Source: JAYZDF01 sp036337945 (GTDB lineage Bacteria > Myxococcota > Kuafuiibacteriia > Kuafuiibacteriales > Kuafuiibacteriaceae). From it: 64,000 bases of DNA. The stretch spans positions 1 through 64,000 of the forward strand of contig JAYZDF010000007.1 of assembly GCA_036337945.1 (NCBI GenBank). Reading direction: 5' to 3'. Below, one piece after another: positions 15,611-25,310 of this stretch (its first letter is position 1; every line of letters starts with the position of its first letter). The notes under the pieces were generated by a model. That model saw nothing but the letters and a program-made list of their open reading frames with translations, did not search any database and had not been told where the DNA came from. A program made the translations under genes and the position numbers.

Positions 15611-18271
15611 ATGCAGCCTGGACTGACATCTTCTCGAACTTTCTTACGTCTCTGCGCATTGACGGTTTTTGCATTCGTTGCCTGCGGAGGCGGAGCAGGA
15701 GGAGGAGGCTGTGACACGGGTATCGGTTGCGGCGGCGGAGGCTGCGCCAGTGAAGAATATCAATATCCAAGAAACGACCCGGCGAGACCAGACTCTGTAG
15801 TCATTCCTGAAGCAACTCGAATACGCGTCACCCAAAGATTCATCGACTTCATCAAACCCGAACTGCCGAACCTCATTTTGGCAACTGCTGGTTCGCAACA
15901 AGGAATCACTATCGGAACAGATAATGTTTTGCGAGTCGAAATCCCGGATCAGGACCTGTTTAATATAGGAATCGCTTCTGCCAAGTTACGCGACGCTGAG
16001 CTACTCATTTGGCTCGACGACCTCGATCAAAAACTAGAGCTCGAATTCCAAACTCCTAATCAAATCAAACTTGCGATGAACAACTTGCGCATCGGGCTAC
16101 AAATGGATCTCAAAGAGGAGTTACTCGGCTCTGATGCGTCTTGCCCTATCGTCGGAACCCTGGGAATGGGCCCGGTCAAACACGCCGCTGAAATTTCTGT
16201 TGAAGCAATTATTGACCCTGGTGTTGGCCCTGATCCAGAACGACTATTCGACATTCAAACCAGCATCGATGATATCGCTCTTAATGACTTGAACATTCGC
16301 GTCGTAGGCTCTTCGGTTTATTGCCAAGAGCCTGAATGTCGTGACTGCGGACTAGAAGTTGCGGGAACCTGTCTCGATCCCGGCGGACGCTGCTCCGAGT
16401 GCCGAACCTTTTGCGGAGCAGTAACTGATGGGCTTCTCGCCGTCGTTAGCGGACTCGTCGATCTATTCCGGCCACTCCTCAATAATGTCATGAAACCACT
16501 GATACAAACTTTGATCAGTGATGCGCTTGGCGACATTAATACCATGCCAGCCAAGCTGGAGACTCAGCTCTCATTGGCTGAGCTCGCTGGTATCCCAGCA
16601 CTCAAGAGTGCAAAACCATTTGGAATCTTTGCAGCGCCGGAACCAGGTCGCTTTCCCGTGATAGATCGCGGGACAGGCAACGGTCTAGAGGTCACAGTGA
16701 CGGGTGGCGCAGAAGCGGAGCTCGCCGACTGCATTGGCGAACTTGAACCCTTCAATATGCCAGCAGGGCCCGTTCCTGTACTTGGCGGCACCGATAGCCA
16801 GGGTAGACCATATCACGCGGCAGCGACGATTGCTTCGGCATATATCAATCAAATCCTCTACGCGGTTCACCGCTCGGGTTCGCTGTGCTTGAAACTTCAA
16901 AGCGAAGACATCAAAGAACTGACGGGAGGCCAATTCAGTCTTAACGCATCGGTTCTTTCGTTGCTTGCCTCTGACCTGTCGCTCCTCGCGAAAGACGGCG
17001 CACCTGTGCTGCTTCAAATTAAACCCAAAGGTCAACCTTTGGTAGATTTTGGTAGCGGCGCAATCACCGGGCAAGATTCAATGGGTAATGACATCTTTGA
17101 TTGGTTGCTGAAGCTCAATGTAGAAGATATGGGACTCGCGTTTCATGTTCTTATTGAGGATCGATACGTTCGAATTTTCGAAGTGACCCTAGATGTGAAT
17201 GTCGGACTCAACCTCATGGTGCTTCCTGACAACAGTTTGGAGGTCAATGTAGGCGAACTTCGGATTGATGATTTTGACGAAGTTTTCAACGAACTTTTAC
17301 CCAATGCAGACTTTGCGATGGTCCTTCCAACCTTGATCGACCTCGCCCTTCAAGCACTCATTACCAATCAGCTTAAGTTCAACGTAGATATAAGCGACAC
17401 CGTGTCCGAAGCTCTAGGAGGCGCGCCTGTATTCTTGAGAATCAACGATATCGCTCGAGACGGAATCCAAGACGATTATCTAACGTTGTCGATGACCTTT
17501 ACATCCTCTCAATCGACAAACCTTAGCCGTGTGGCAAACACTTATGCATCTCTGCACGAAGACGACGGTCTGCACAGGTTTGACAACCTCGGCGATAAAA
17601 AACCGACGGGACGGATAAGACTTCAGGTGGGTGATGAATTACCTTACGACATACAAAATCAGCTCGAATACCAAATCCGGGTGGACCGAGGCGTGTGGCG
17701 AGTTCCTTATCCAGCTCAGCCCGATGGGAGTCTTCATTTAGAAGCCTCAGCGCTCATGCTCCCGGGCCTACATACCGTTGAAGTTCGCGCTCGATATCTT
17801 GATGCATATGAGACGCTAGACCCAAGCCCCGTTGTTCTTGAGGTTCTGGTGGACCCATTTGCCCCAGAGCTTTCTGCGAAGATGAGTGAACTCGGTGTAG
17901 AAATAGAAGTTACTGATCAGCACTCGCCTGCAAGCAAACTGAGACTCTTTGGACGGCTCGACGACAGTGACCAGGCCTTTGTCATTCCTTTAGATGCTTT
18001 CGAAGAAACCAAGGCTCAAGGACTCTTCTCCCTTACACAAGCTCAAGGACACGAAGAGCTCACCGTGTATGCGACAGACGCCAACGGGAACAAGAGTGAT
18101 GAACTCAGAGTACGGGTTGGTCACAACGATGCACTCTCGCCATCTTCCAACTCCGAGGACCTCGCTTGCGGCTGCGAAACAACAGCGACTCATGGCAAGA
18201 ACCTAAACAGCTTCTTGCTTGCACTAGGACTCGGCTTCGGCCTTTTGATTCGTCGACGCCGCGAGAAATAG
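15611..18271 (+). CDS. large lipoprotein with C-terminal MYXO-CTERM-like tail
   Basis: 886 residues from ATG 15611; a TTG two codons upstream is also possible. The N-terminus is a signal with lipobox (FAFVAC) followed by a Gly/Cys-rich stretch (GGGAGGGGCDTGIGCGGGGC). The long middle is hydrophobic-patterned, rich in Leu and Asp, and lacks any catalytic motif I recognise; a Cys cluster lies near residues 235-265. The extreme C-terminus has CGCE, a hydrophobic helix and RRRREK, the pattern of MYXO-CTERM sorting signals. The combination suggests an outer-membrane or surface protein. A response-regulator gene follows 41 bases later. Confidence 0.8.
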   Translation: MQPGLTSSRTFLRLCALTVFAFVACGGGAGGGGCDTGIGCGGGGCASEEYQYPRNDPARPDSVVIPEATRIRVTQRFIDFIKPELPNLILATAGSQQGITIGTDNVLRVEIPDQDLFNIGIASAKLRDAELLIWLDDLDQKLELEFQTPNQIKLAMNNLRIGLQMDLKEELLGSDASCPIVGTLGMGPVKHAAEISVEAIIDPGVGPDPERLFDIQTSIDDIALNDLNIRVVGSSVYCQEPECRDCGLEVAGTCLDPGGRCSECRTFCGAVTDGLLAVVSGLVDLFRPLLNNVMKPLIQTLISDALGDINTMPAKLETQLSLAELAGIPALKSAKPFGIFAAPEPGRFPVIDRGTGNGLEVTVTGGAEAELADCIGELEPFNMPAGPVPVLGGTDSQGRPYHAAATIASAYINQILYAVHRSGSLCLKLQSEDIKELTGGQFSLNASVLSLLASDLSLLAKDGAPVLLQIKPKGQPLVDFGSGAITGQDSMGNDIFDWLLKLNVEDMGLAFHVLIEDRYVRIFEVTLDVNVGLNLMVLPDNSLEVNVGELRIDDFDEVFNELLPNADFAMVLPTLIDLALQALITNQLKFNVDISDTVSEALGGAPVFLRINDIARDGIQDDYLTLSMTFTSSQSTNLSRVANTYASLHEDDGLHRFDNLGDKKPTGRIRLQVGDELPYDIQNQLEYQIRVDRGVWRVPYPAQPDGSLHLEASALMLPGLHTVEVRARYLDAYETLDPSPVVLEVLVDPFAPELSAKMSELGVEIEVTDQHSPASKLRLFGRLDDSDQAFVIPLDAFEETKAQGLFSLTQAQGHEELTVYATDANGNKSDELRVRVGHNDALSPSSNSEDLACGCETTATHGKNLNSFLLALGLGFGLLIRRRREK

Positions 18272-18312
18272 TCTGTTTGCGTAAATCGACCCATTCAAGT
18301 TAGAAACAAGGC

Positions 18313-19764
18313 GTGAGCGAACAGCAATCGGACGAGCTCCAAGCCCAGAACGAACGGCAAGCAACCGTACTCCTAGTTGATGATGAAACTGGTCATCTCC
18401 AATCTCTAAAAATTCTATTTGAACGGGCACAGCTACAATCGAAAGCCGGCGAAAACTATCGTTTGGAAGTACTAACAGCGAGCTCGGGAACCTTGGCACT
18501 TGAGCTTGTGCGACAACGGCCGGTGGATATCATTCTTACCGATCTGATGATGCCTCAGATGTCAGGGAAGGACCTTTTGCTCAATGCCAAAGCCATTGGC
18601 GCTGATGCAGACGTTATCGTTATGACGGCCTTTGGGACGGTTGAAAATGCGGTCGACGCCATGCGAGTAGGCGCATATGACTTTATCCAAAAACCGTTTA
18701 AGTCAGCACTTGTTCTGAAGGTTATAGAACGGTGCCTTGAAAAACGTTTACTCAAAGAAGAGAATCTACTGCTTAGACGAACCCTTGTAGGCCTAAATCC
18801 CAATAGCGTGAAGGAAAAGACCATCGTAGGCCGGTCGCCCGCCATGGTTGAGCTTATGGAAACAGTTCAACAAGTAGCGGACTCTTCAGCTTCAGTCCTT
18901 TTATATGGAGAGTCAGGAACAGGAAAGGAGATCATCGCCAAAGCCATACACGAGCATTCTCCGCGGATGGATAAACCACTGGTGACCGTGAACTGCGCCG
19001 CGCTTCCAGAATCAATTCTAGAGGCTGAGCTTTTTGGATACGAGAAAGGCGCATTTACCGGTGCGACTGAAAACAAAAAGGGCCGACTAGATCGAGCAGA
19101 TGGAGGAACCCTTTTCTTAGATGAAATCGGTGAGCTATCTGCGAGCGTTCAGGTCAAACTACTGCGTGTTTTACAGGAGGGAGAATTCGATCGAGTGGGA
19201 GGCGCCGAACCCATACAAGTCGACTTTAGACTCGTCGCAGCAACCAACAGGAACCTGCAGCAAATGGTTCATGATGGGCAGTTTAGAGAAGACCTTTATT
19301 ACCGACTGAATGTTATAGCACTTGAACTACCACCCATGAGGGAGCGTCCGGAAGATATCCCTCTGTTGGTGAGCTATTTCGTTCAGAAGTATAGCCAAAA
19401 GAATAACCGACCAATTGAGAGAGTCAGCGAAGAAGCAATGCAGATTTTTCGACGCTATTCCTGGCCTGGAAATGTTCGTGAAATTGAAAACATTATCGAA
19501 CGCGCGGTTGTCCTCGCAAAGAACGCTGAAATACAAATTTCTGACTTACCGAGCACATTGCTTTCATCCTCTAGCCCACGTCCGTCGTCGATTCGGCGTG
19601 ATGGAGACAGCGTTCTCATTCCGATTGGGACTAAGCTAGCTGATGCTGAGCTCGCGCTGATCAAAGAAACACTTGAAAAAACAAACGGCGACAAAAGCAT
19701 GGCGGCGCAACTCCTCGGGATTGCCGCAAGAACGATTTATCGGAAACTTGATTCTGATACTTAG
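18313..19764 (+). CDS. sigma-54-dependent response regulator (NtrC family)
   Basis: 483 residues from a GTG. A receiver domain (acidic DD near residue 23, phospho-acceptor Asp about residue 77 in ILTDLMMP, Lys in FIQKPF) precedes a AAA+ domain with GESGTGKE, an intact GAFTGA loop, TLFLDEIGEL and FREDLYYRLNV. A Fis-type HTH ends the protein (NGDKSMAAQLLGIAARTIYRKL). It should activate sigma-54 promoters when phosphorylated. No histidine kinase is adjacent, so the partner is unknown. It is probably transcribed with the large lipoprotein gene. Confidence 0.95.
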   Translation: MSEQQSDELQAQNERQATVLLVDDETGHLQSLKILFERAQLQSKAGENYRLEVLTASSGTLALELVRQRPVDIILTDLMMPQMSGKDLLLNAKAIGADADVIVMTAFGTVENAVDAMRVGAYDFIQKPFKSALVLKVIERCLEKRLLKEENLLLRRTLVGLNPNSVKEKTIVGRSPAMVELMETVQQVADSSASVLLYGESGTGKEIIAKAIHEHSPRMDKPLVTVNCAALPESILEAELFGYEKGAFTGATENKKGRLDRADGGTLFLDEIGELSASVQVKLLRVLQEGEFDRVGGAEPIQVDFRLVAATNRNLQQMVHDGQFREDLYYRLNVIALELPPMRERPEDIPLLVSYFVQKYSQKNNRPIERVSEEAMQIFRRYSWPGNVREIENIIERAVVLAKNAEIQISDLPSTLLSSSSPRPSSIRRDGDSVLIPIGTKLADAELALIKETLEKTNGDKSMAAQLLGIAARTIYRKLDSDT

Positions 19765-19797
19765 AATCAATGAAACACACTCTAATCAGAACGAGAA

Positions 19798-20364
19798 TCA
19801 AAGGCTACGTGTCCGAACAATCAGCCGCAAATTTAAGAAATTAATGAGAACGTGAGTAATTATTGCCGGAAGAATAGAGGACGTCAGTTCGGTTATAGTT
19901 CCAAGCAGCAAGCCAACGATTCCCGCCATATAGGTCCACGACCTGAGCTCTTTTTTGGGAGGCCAATGCATGAGTCCAAATAGTAACGAGGCAATCAAAA
20001 CACCCGTTTTTTGCTGAATCACTCCTCGAAAAAGTAGTTCTTCTCCGATACCTGATGAGAGAGCCAAAACAAAAATTGTTCTTGTATTGATATGTCCGAG
20101 CTCGCTTTGAAACCAAACCGTAAGTCGACGCGACCATTCAGATTTGGCATTAAGTTCTTTTGTGAGCGCATGAAGGAAAATGGCGAGCGATACACCTAAT
20201 GCAAGGTGGATTGCGAGCAGGTCTGACGGACTCCACAAAAATAGAGCCTCAATACTCATTCCTCGATCGAAGAAAATCCAGACGACTGAAACAGCGAACA
20301 TGAGGCCGTAAAAGACCAATGCATATTGGACAAATTGCTCAGATGATAGAGAGCGACGATTCAA
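19798..20364 (-). CDS. CPBP family intramembrane glutamic endopeptidase
   Basis: 188 residues with about five hydrophobic segments. Motifs of CAAX protease and bacteriocin-processing (CPBP/Abi) enzymes are present: GEELLFRG (motif 1), LLFGLMHW (motif 2) and ITHVLINFLNL (motif 3). The start is a TTG 17 bases after the aldehyde dehydrogenase stop, so it is likely co-transcribed. It acts in the inner membrane on unknown substrates. No bacteriocin or prenylated target is visible nearby. Confidence 0.88.
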   Translation of the reverse strand: MNRRSLSSEQFVQYALVFYGLMFAVSVVWIFFDRGMSIEALFLWSPSDLLAIHLALGVSLAIFLHALTKELNAKSEWSRRLTVWFQSELGHINTRTIFVLALSSGIGEELLFRGVIQQKTGVLIASLLFGLMHWPPKKELRSWTYMAGIVGLLLGTITELTSSILPAIITHVLINFLNLRLIVRTRSL

Positions 20365-20381
20365 AACGACTCAGTTAATTT

Positions 20382-21953
20382 TTAGCTTTTCTTGGTTCCG
20401 GTGATCTTTTCGACCAAAGGTCGATAGCCTTGAATCGCAGTGCGCTGCATAAAGTGTTTCACGCCTCGAATCCCGCCAAGCTCTTCCCCCGCACCTGCAC
20501 GACCAGGGCCTCCATGTACGCAGCTCGGGAGCACCAGTCCTGGCCCCGTTGCGTATTCAGCGACCTTTTCGCCGCCCAGATAAATTCGCCCATGGTATGG
20601 CGCTAGACCAAGCGTAACTGACTCCAAAAATTTTCGATCATCGCTAAATACCGATGAAATCAAACCACCATCTCCAAGCGCTACGAGATCGACCGCGTCC
20701 TGAGGCTTGCCTGAATACGGAATGATGGTCGCAACCGGTCCGAAGACTTCATGCGAGTGAAGCTGATTTGCGTCCTGCGTAGCTTTGCAACGAAGCAAGG
20801 CAATAGAGTGAAAAAAGCCTTTGTCATTTTCAATCCCCACAAGTTCCGACGGGCGACCAGGACCTCCAAAGACGGGTTGTGCTTCCGCCATGAGAGCCTC
20901 GAGGCCTGCACTCACGTCTTTGAGCTGTCGAGCGCTGGCAACGGGACCCATTCTGGCTTCGCGAAGTTGTGGATTTCCAATTTTTATTTCGGAAAGTTGT
21001 TCGATGAGCGCTTCGGTCGCTGCGTCTAGACTATCTTCAGGAACAAAAATTCTGCGGGTTGCGGTGCATTTTTGGCCCGTCTTTTGTGTCATATCTCGCG
21101 ACACATCTTTTGCAAAAAGAGCCATAGCTTCTGACCCTGATTCAACATCAGGCCCGAGAACCGCAGCATTTATACTATCGGCCTCGACGGTTACGGGTAC
21201 GGTTTCCGAAATGATTCTGGGGTGTTGACGAAGGTTTCGCGCGGTTGCCGCGCTACCGGTGAAGGCCAATACATCCTGGGAAATCAAATGATCGAGTAAA
21301 TCACCCGGTCGTCCACCCACAAAACTCATTGACCCTTCCGGCATGACGTCGGCGTTGACCAGCACCTGAGTCAGCTTCCAAGCCGTGTGCGCAGTAGACG
21401 TTGCGGGCTTGGTAAATACGGGCATACCCGCTAGCAGAGCGCAAGCGGCTTTTTCGGCAAAACCCCAGGCAGGGAAATTAAAGGCATTGATGAGAACGGC
21501 AACACCATTTTTCGGGGTGTAGATATGCTGACCCCAAAATCGTGGGCTCCTTCCAAGTTGAATACCGTCGCCATCGGCAAGAATTCTTGTTTCACCCAGT
21601 TCTTTTCCAAACGCAGCATAGGCCGCCAAGGTTCCAATGGCCCCATCAACATCGAATTTTGCGTCAGAACGGGTGCACCCACCATTGAGAACTGCAGACT
21701 CAATCAAGTCCTCACGAGCAGCATGTAAAGCAGAAGACATCTGCTGCAGCAGTTCTGCACGGGCAGCGAAGGTCATATCACGAAGAGCAGCGCCACCTTT
21801 TCGGCGTGCAAAATCAAGTCCGGCCTTGAAGTCCAATCCCGAGGTATCCGCAACCGCCAATGTTTCTTCCGTCGCCGGGTTAACCAAAGTCGATCCACTT
21901 CCAGAACCAAATTGCCAGGTGTCACAAAGGTAGCTTTCAATTTTGTCAGTCAT
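20382..21953 (-). CDS. aldehyde dehydrogenase (PaaZ N-domain / BoxD-like)
   Basis: 523 residues from ATG 21953, preferred over a TTG seven codons upstream. The catalytic Cys is in GQKCTATRR and the general base Glu in VTVEADSINAA; NAFNFPAWGF and FTGSAATARNLR are the NAD(P) and oxyanion segments. The sequence best fits the dehydrogenase half of PaaZ or BoxD, which oxidise ring-cleavage CoA semialdehydes. The MaoC hydratase half of PaaZ is missing and no paa or box genes are nearby, so a role in aromatic catabolism is only suggested. Confidence 0.85.
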   Translation of the reverse strand: MTDKIESYLCDTWQFGSGSGSTLVNPATEETLAVADTSGLDFKAGLDFARRKGGAALRDMTFAARAELLQQMSSALHAAREDLIESAVLNGGCTRSDAKFDVDGAIGTLAAYAAFGKELGETRILADGDGIQLGRSPRFWGQHIYTPKNGVAVLINAFNFPAWGFAEKAACALLAGMPVFTKPATSTAHTAWKLTQVLVNADVMPEGSMSFVGGRPGDLLDHLISQDVLAFTGSAATARNLRQHPRIISETVPVTVEADSINAAVLGPDVESGSEAMALFAKDVSRDMTQKTGQKCTATRRIFVPEDSLDAATEALIEQLSEIKIGNPQLREARMGPVASARQLKDVSAGLEALMAEAQPVFGGPGRPSELVGIENDKGFFHSIALLRCKATQDANQLHSHEVFGPVATIIPYSGKPQDAVDLVALGDGGLISSVFSDDRKFLESVTLGLAPYHGRIYLGGEKVAEYATGPGLVLPSCVHGGPGRAGAGEELGGIRGVKHFMQRTAIQGYRPLVEKITGTKKS

Positions 21954-22059
21954 TCTGGGCGCATCTAATCGCAAAGCTCACAAGATGTCATGAAAGAAAA
22001 GACAAATGCGAGCTGGACTTATGTTGATCCAAGTTTCAGCCTCATGTAGGAGAATATGT

Positions 22060-22395
22060 ATGACCTTTGTAGTCGCTGAACCTTGTGTAAAATGTAAATA
22101 TACGGACTGCGTGGATGTCTGTCCCGTAGACTGTTTTAAGGAAGGAAAAAACTTCCTCGTTATCGATCCCGATGAATGCATTGACTGCGGTGCTTGTGAG
22201 CCAGAATGCCCAACAACCGCAATTTTTTCAGAGGACGACCTTCCAGAGAAATGGGAAGAGTATACGGAGATCAACGCCCGCCTTGCTCCTCTTTGGCCCG
22301 TCATCACTGAGAAGAAGGATGCTCTTCCTGAGGCTGACGAGTACAAAGATGTCGAAGACAAAAGAGCGGACCTTGACGAAGCCGCTGGACCATAG
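22060..22395 (+). CDS. fdxA: 7Fe ferredoxin (FdxA type)
   Basis: 111 residues; the ATG is preceded by AGGAG 7 bases upstream, which fixes the start. The N-terminal cluster segment CVKCKYTDCVDVCPVDCF and the second CIDCGACEPECP have the pattern of one [3Fe-4S] and one [4Fe-4S] cluster. The acidic C-terminal extension is typical of FdxA. It transfers electrons at low potential in the cytoplasm. The redox partner is not obvious; an RNA methyltransferase gene follows 57 bases later. Confidence 0.95.
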   Translation: MTFVVAEPCVKCKYTDCVDVCPVDCFKEGKNFLVIDPDECIDCGACEPECPTTAIFSEDDLPEKWEEYTEINARLAPLWPVITEKKDALPEADEYKDVEDKRADLDEAAGP

Positions 22396-22428
22396 ACTCT
22401 GAAACATCTTAACAATCTTAGGCTGATT

Positions 22429-22452
22429 GGCTCGGGCGAATCCAACCGAGCC
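22429..22452 (+). other. hairpin immediately upstream of the methyltransferase start
   Basis: GGCTCGG (22429-22435) pairs with CCGAGCC (22446-22452) around a 10-base loop, ending one base before the ATG at 22453. No Shine-Dalgarno sequence is visible. It may end fdxA transcripts or limit initiation at the next gene; no T tract follows, so neither role is certain. Confidence 0.4.
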
Positions 22453-23619
22453 ATGGAAGCCGAACTCAAACGGCTGAGTCGACGGCACTTTGAAAACGTC
22501 GAGCTGCCCAAGCCACTCAAATTCGACCCTCAAACACTAGTTTATCCGTACTCACACGAGCTCGCCTGGCTTTGTACAAACTATCTTCGTACCCCGTCTC
22601 GAATTCTCGCCGACCTTTTTGAAACCGACGCACCACGCTTGGAATCACTTTTCGAAGATACATCCAAGTGGTTGAAACAAGCTGATCAAAAATGGTTCAC
22701 AGATGGCATGGGAATTTCAGTCAGGGCGCGAGATGTCGCTGACTTTCCTGCGAGCCGGTCACAAATTCAGGGGACGGTAAAAAATGCGCTGATTGAAACC
22801 GCGGAACATTTAGATATCGAACTAGAACTTGTACCGGAAAATCCGGATATTTTGGTATCGGTACGTGGTGGAAAAGGAAAGTTGGTTGTGTCAATCGACT
22901 TGGGAGGAAGAAGCCTTCATGAGCGCGGATACCGACTTCATCGTGTCAAAGCGCCTATACGAGAGAACATCGCCGCGCAAATTCTCATGCTTGCCCGCTG
23001 GAATCCCAAGTCAGAAATATTAATCGACCCCATGTGCGGTTCCGGCACGTTCTTGATTGAAGGCGTAAGCATGGCTCGCGCAATGAAATTATGGACGAAC
23101 GAGAACCGACCGCTACTAGACAAGCTAGACAACTTCTCCGAGTTTTCGCGGGAGCTTCCGCCCTTATTCGAAGATACTCAGCCGCTCGTAGTTGGGAACG
23201 ATCTCGCATCGCGGGCAGTTAAGTGCTCAAAGAAAAATGCGCATGAGGCGCAAGTGAAAGGCATTCGATTTCAAAATTCGGAATTCGATGAGATCAATAT
23301 TGAAACCATTCAAGAACTTTTTGAGGATGAAATTGATACGTCTCAAGGGCTCATTGTCTGTAATCCTCCATATGGTGCACGCTTTGAAACCGATACAGTA
23401 GAACTCTACAAAAGAATGGGAGAATGGTTTGGGCAATTCGGGGCTGGCTGGAAGGCGGCGGTGATTGTAGCCAATCCGGAATTTGATGACTTCATTCCGT
23501 TCAAGAGAACAATGAAAAAACCAATGGCCAATGCTTCTCTGTCCGCGTGGCTATTCTTGTATGATCTTGGACATCCTAAACAAGACGAAGCGCCTAGGTA
23601 TCGACGAGGAAGGAACTAA
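22453..23619 (+). CDS. RlmL-like 23S rRNA (guanine-N2) methyltransferase
   Basis: 388 residues. A THUMP-like N-terminal half (SHELAWLCTNYLRTPSRIL, VSIDLGGRSLHERGYR, APIRENIAAQILML) precedes a Rossmann methyltransferase with DPMCGSGTFLIEG (SAM) and the catalytic NPPYGAR. This layout matches RlmL N-domain/YcbY-type enzymes that form m2G in 23S rRNA. The first residues of the family (a beta strand before ELKRL) would lie upstream of the ATG, where the frame is open only back to the fdxA stop, so a non-ATG start is possible. It follows fdxA closely. Confidence 0.85.
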   Translation: MEAELKRLSRRHFENVELPKPLKFDPQTLVYPYSHELAWLCTNYLRTPSRILADLFETDAPRLESLFEDTSKWLKQADQKWFTDGMGISVRARDVADFPASRSQIQGTVKNALIETAEHLDIELELVPENPDILVSVRGGKGKLVVSIDLGGRSLHERGYRLHRVKAPIRENIAAQILMLARWNPKSEILIDPMCGSGTFLIEGVSMARAMKLWTNENRPLLDKLDNFSEFSRELPPLFEDTQPLVVGNDLASRAVKCSKKNAHEAQVKGIRFQNSEFDEINIETIQELFEDEIDTSQGLIVCNPPYGARFETDTVELYKRMGEWFGQFGAGWKAAVIVANPEFDDFIPFKRTMKKPMANASLSAWLFLYDLGHPKQDEAPRYRRGRN

Positions 23620-25232
23620 TCCTCGCTTTCGACCGGCACAGCTTGTGGAGCTTGGTCTAAACGATTTTCAAAGCCTTTTTTGGGATTACGGGCATCTTCG
23701 GCATCAGACATAATTCGAAGATCTTCGCCCTCAAGACGCGCCATAAACACCGTCGCTGCACTATCACCCACAACATTTGTCATCGTTCTAAACATATCTA
23801 AAAGTCGATCAACTCCAAGAATAAGGGCTAGGCCCTCAGTGGGCACGCCGATTGAAGTAAGAACCATAGCGAGCGTGATCATACCTGCACCTGGGACACC
23901 CGCAGCTCCAACGGATGCTAGCGTTGCAGAAACTACAATGGTTGCTTGATCTCCGACGCTCAAATCCATCCCGTAAATTTGCGCAATAAATATCGCAGCA
24001 ACACCCTGATACAAAGCTGTACCGTCCATATTCACAGTAGCTCCCAAAGGTAGAACAAAGCTTGTGATTTTATTGCTGCAATTTACGTTGTCTTCGCACG
24101 CTTCCATCGTCACAGGGAGAGTGGCTGAGGAGCTTGAAGTCGAAAACGCTACCAATAAAGCTTCTTTGATCGCGCCTAAAAATGCGAATAGCGGCAGTTT
24201 TGCTCCGAGACGGATGACGGTCCCATAGACACCAAACAAATGAATGAGCAAACCAACAACAACAACAATACCGTATACAGCAAGAGCGAGTAGAACAGAT
24301 AACCCGGTACTTCCGACCACCTTGAATAAAAGAGCAGCAACACCATATGGCGCGATTAACATAGCAATATGGACCAGCATGACCATCGCCTCGTTGAGAC
24401 GATCAAAGAGATCCACAACGAGCTGAGACCGTTCTACTTTCATCATGGTAAGCGCGATACCCAGCATCAGCGCAAAGAAGATGACCTGTAGCATGTCACC
24501 AGAGGCCAAAGATGAAATAGGATTGGTTGGGACGATACTTACTAGCTGATCAACGAGGCTGGGAGCTTTTGCCGCACTCTCCATCGTCTTACCAACTGAA
24601 CCACCATAGGAACTTAACAAATTTGCGCGATCAGCTTCAGAGAGAAGTTTTCCGGGCTGAGTAATATTGGCGAGGCCGACGCCAATAATTAATGCAGCGA
24701 CAGTCGTGCACATGAAGTATCCAATCGTTCGTCCGCCCAATCGGCCAAGTGCTTTGAAGTCTCCAAGCGAAGCGACACCAACAACGAGAGAGAAAAAGAC
24801 CAGCGGCACGACCACCATCTTAATCATGGCCAAAAAGAGACGGCCTATCCACTCAGTCCAAGTAACGAGGTCTCGACCGAGTGGAGCGAAGCGCTTAATC
24901 TTTGGGCCGTCCTTAACGAAGCCAAAGATAGATTCTCCTGGTTTGATCTGCGCGACATCGACGCCCTTTGACTTTAGACTCAGTAAGTCTGGAGGGGTAA
25001 GTTTGAATTCAATCTTAAGCCACTGTGATTTATCTGAAGGAGCCTCGACGATTTGAGCGCTGGTGGCCTTTTCGGCTAAAGGGGACTCTGCGCCGCCTGG
25101 AGTGACATAAACCTTCACTCCAGAACGTAAATCGATACCATCTTGCGGTAAGAGAGATGAATTTGGGCCGAGCAGGAAGCCGAGGACGATGCCTACGAGC
25201 ATACCAATGAGGATTTTCGTATAGAGCTGCAT
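23616..25232 (-). CDS. dicarboxylate/amino acid:cation symporter (DAACS) with large periplasmic insert
   Basis: 538 residues, longer than the usual 420-440. Transport motifs are SSSSATLPVT (re-entrant loop 1), GATVNMDGTALY (NMDGT) and AGVPGAG with DRLLDMFRT (re-entrant loop 2 and substrate site). These identify a sodium- or proton-coupled glutamate, aspartate or dicarboxylate importer of the inner membrane. Between TM1 and TM2 there is an extra segment of about 80 residues (from around residue 30 to 110) absent from standard GltP. GGGAG precedes the ATG. Its stop overlaps the convergent methyltransferase gene. Confidence 0.92.
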   Translation of the reverse strand: MQLYTKILIGMLVGIVLGFLLGPNSSLLPQDGIDLRSGVKVYVTPGGAESPLAEKATSAQIVEAPSDKSQWLKIEFKLTPPDLLSLKSKGVDVAQIKPGESIFGFVKDGPKIKRFAPLGRDLVTWTEWIGRLFLAMIKMVVVPLVFFSLVVGVASLGDFKALGRLGGRTIGYFMCTTVAALIIGVGLANITQPGKLLSEADRANLLSSYGGSVGKTMESAAKAPSLVDQLVSIVPTNPISSLASGDMLQVIFFALMLGIALTMMKVERSQLVVDLFDRLNEAMVMLVHIAMLIAPYGVAALLFKVVGSTGLSVLLALAVYGIVVVVGLLIHLFGVYGTVIRLGAKLPLFAFLGAIKEALLVAFSTSSSSATLPVTMEACEDNVNCSNKITSFVLPLGATVNMDGTALYQGVAAIFIAQIYGMDLSVGDQATIVVSATLASVGAAGVPGAGMITLAMVLTSIGVPTEGLALILGVDRLLDMFRTMTNVVGDSAATVFMARLEGEDLRIMSDAEDARNPKKGFENRLDQAPQAVPVESED

Positions 25233-25310
25233 GGAAAGATCTCCCGTTAACGATTAGGACGCTAGTGCAGCCATGACGGTTCGTCAATGTCTAGGCGAGA
25301 CGTACACAGA

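Noticed and set aside
20751..21933. Open plus-strand frames opposite the aldehyde dehydrogenase.
   Set aside because: The minus strand carries intact catalytic motifs; the plus-strand peptides have shadow-type composition.
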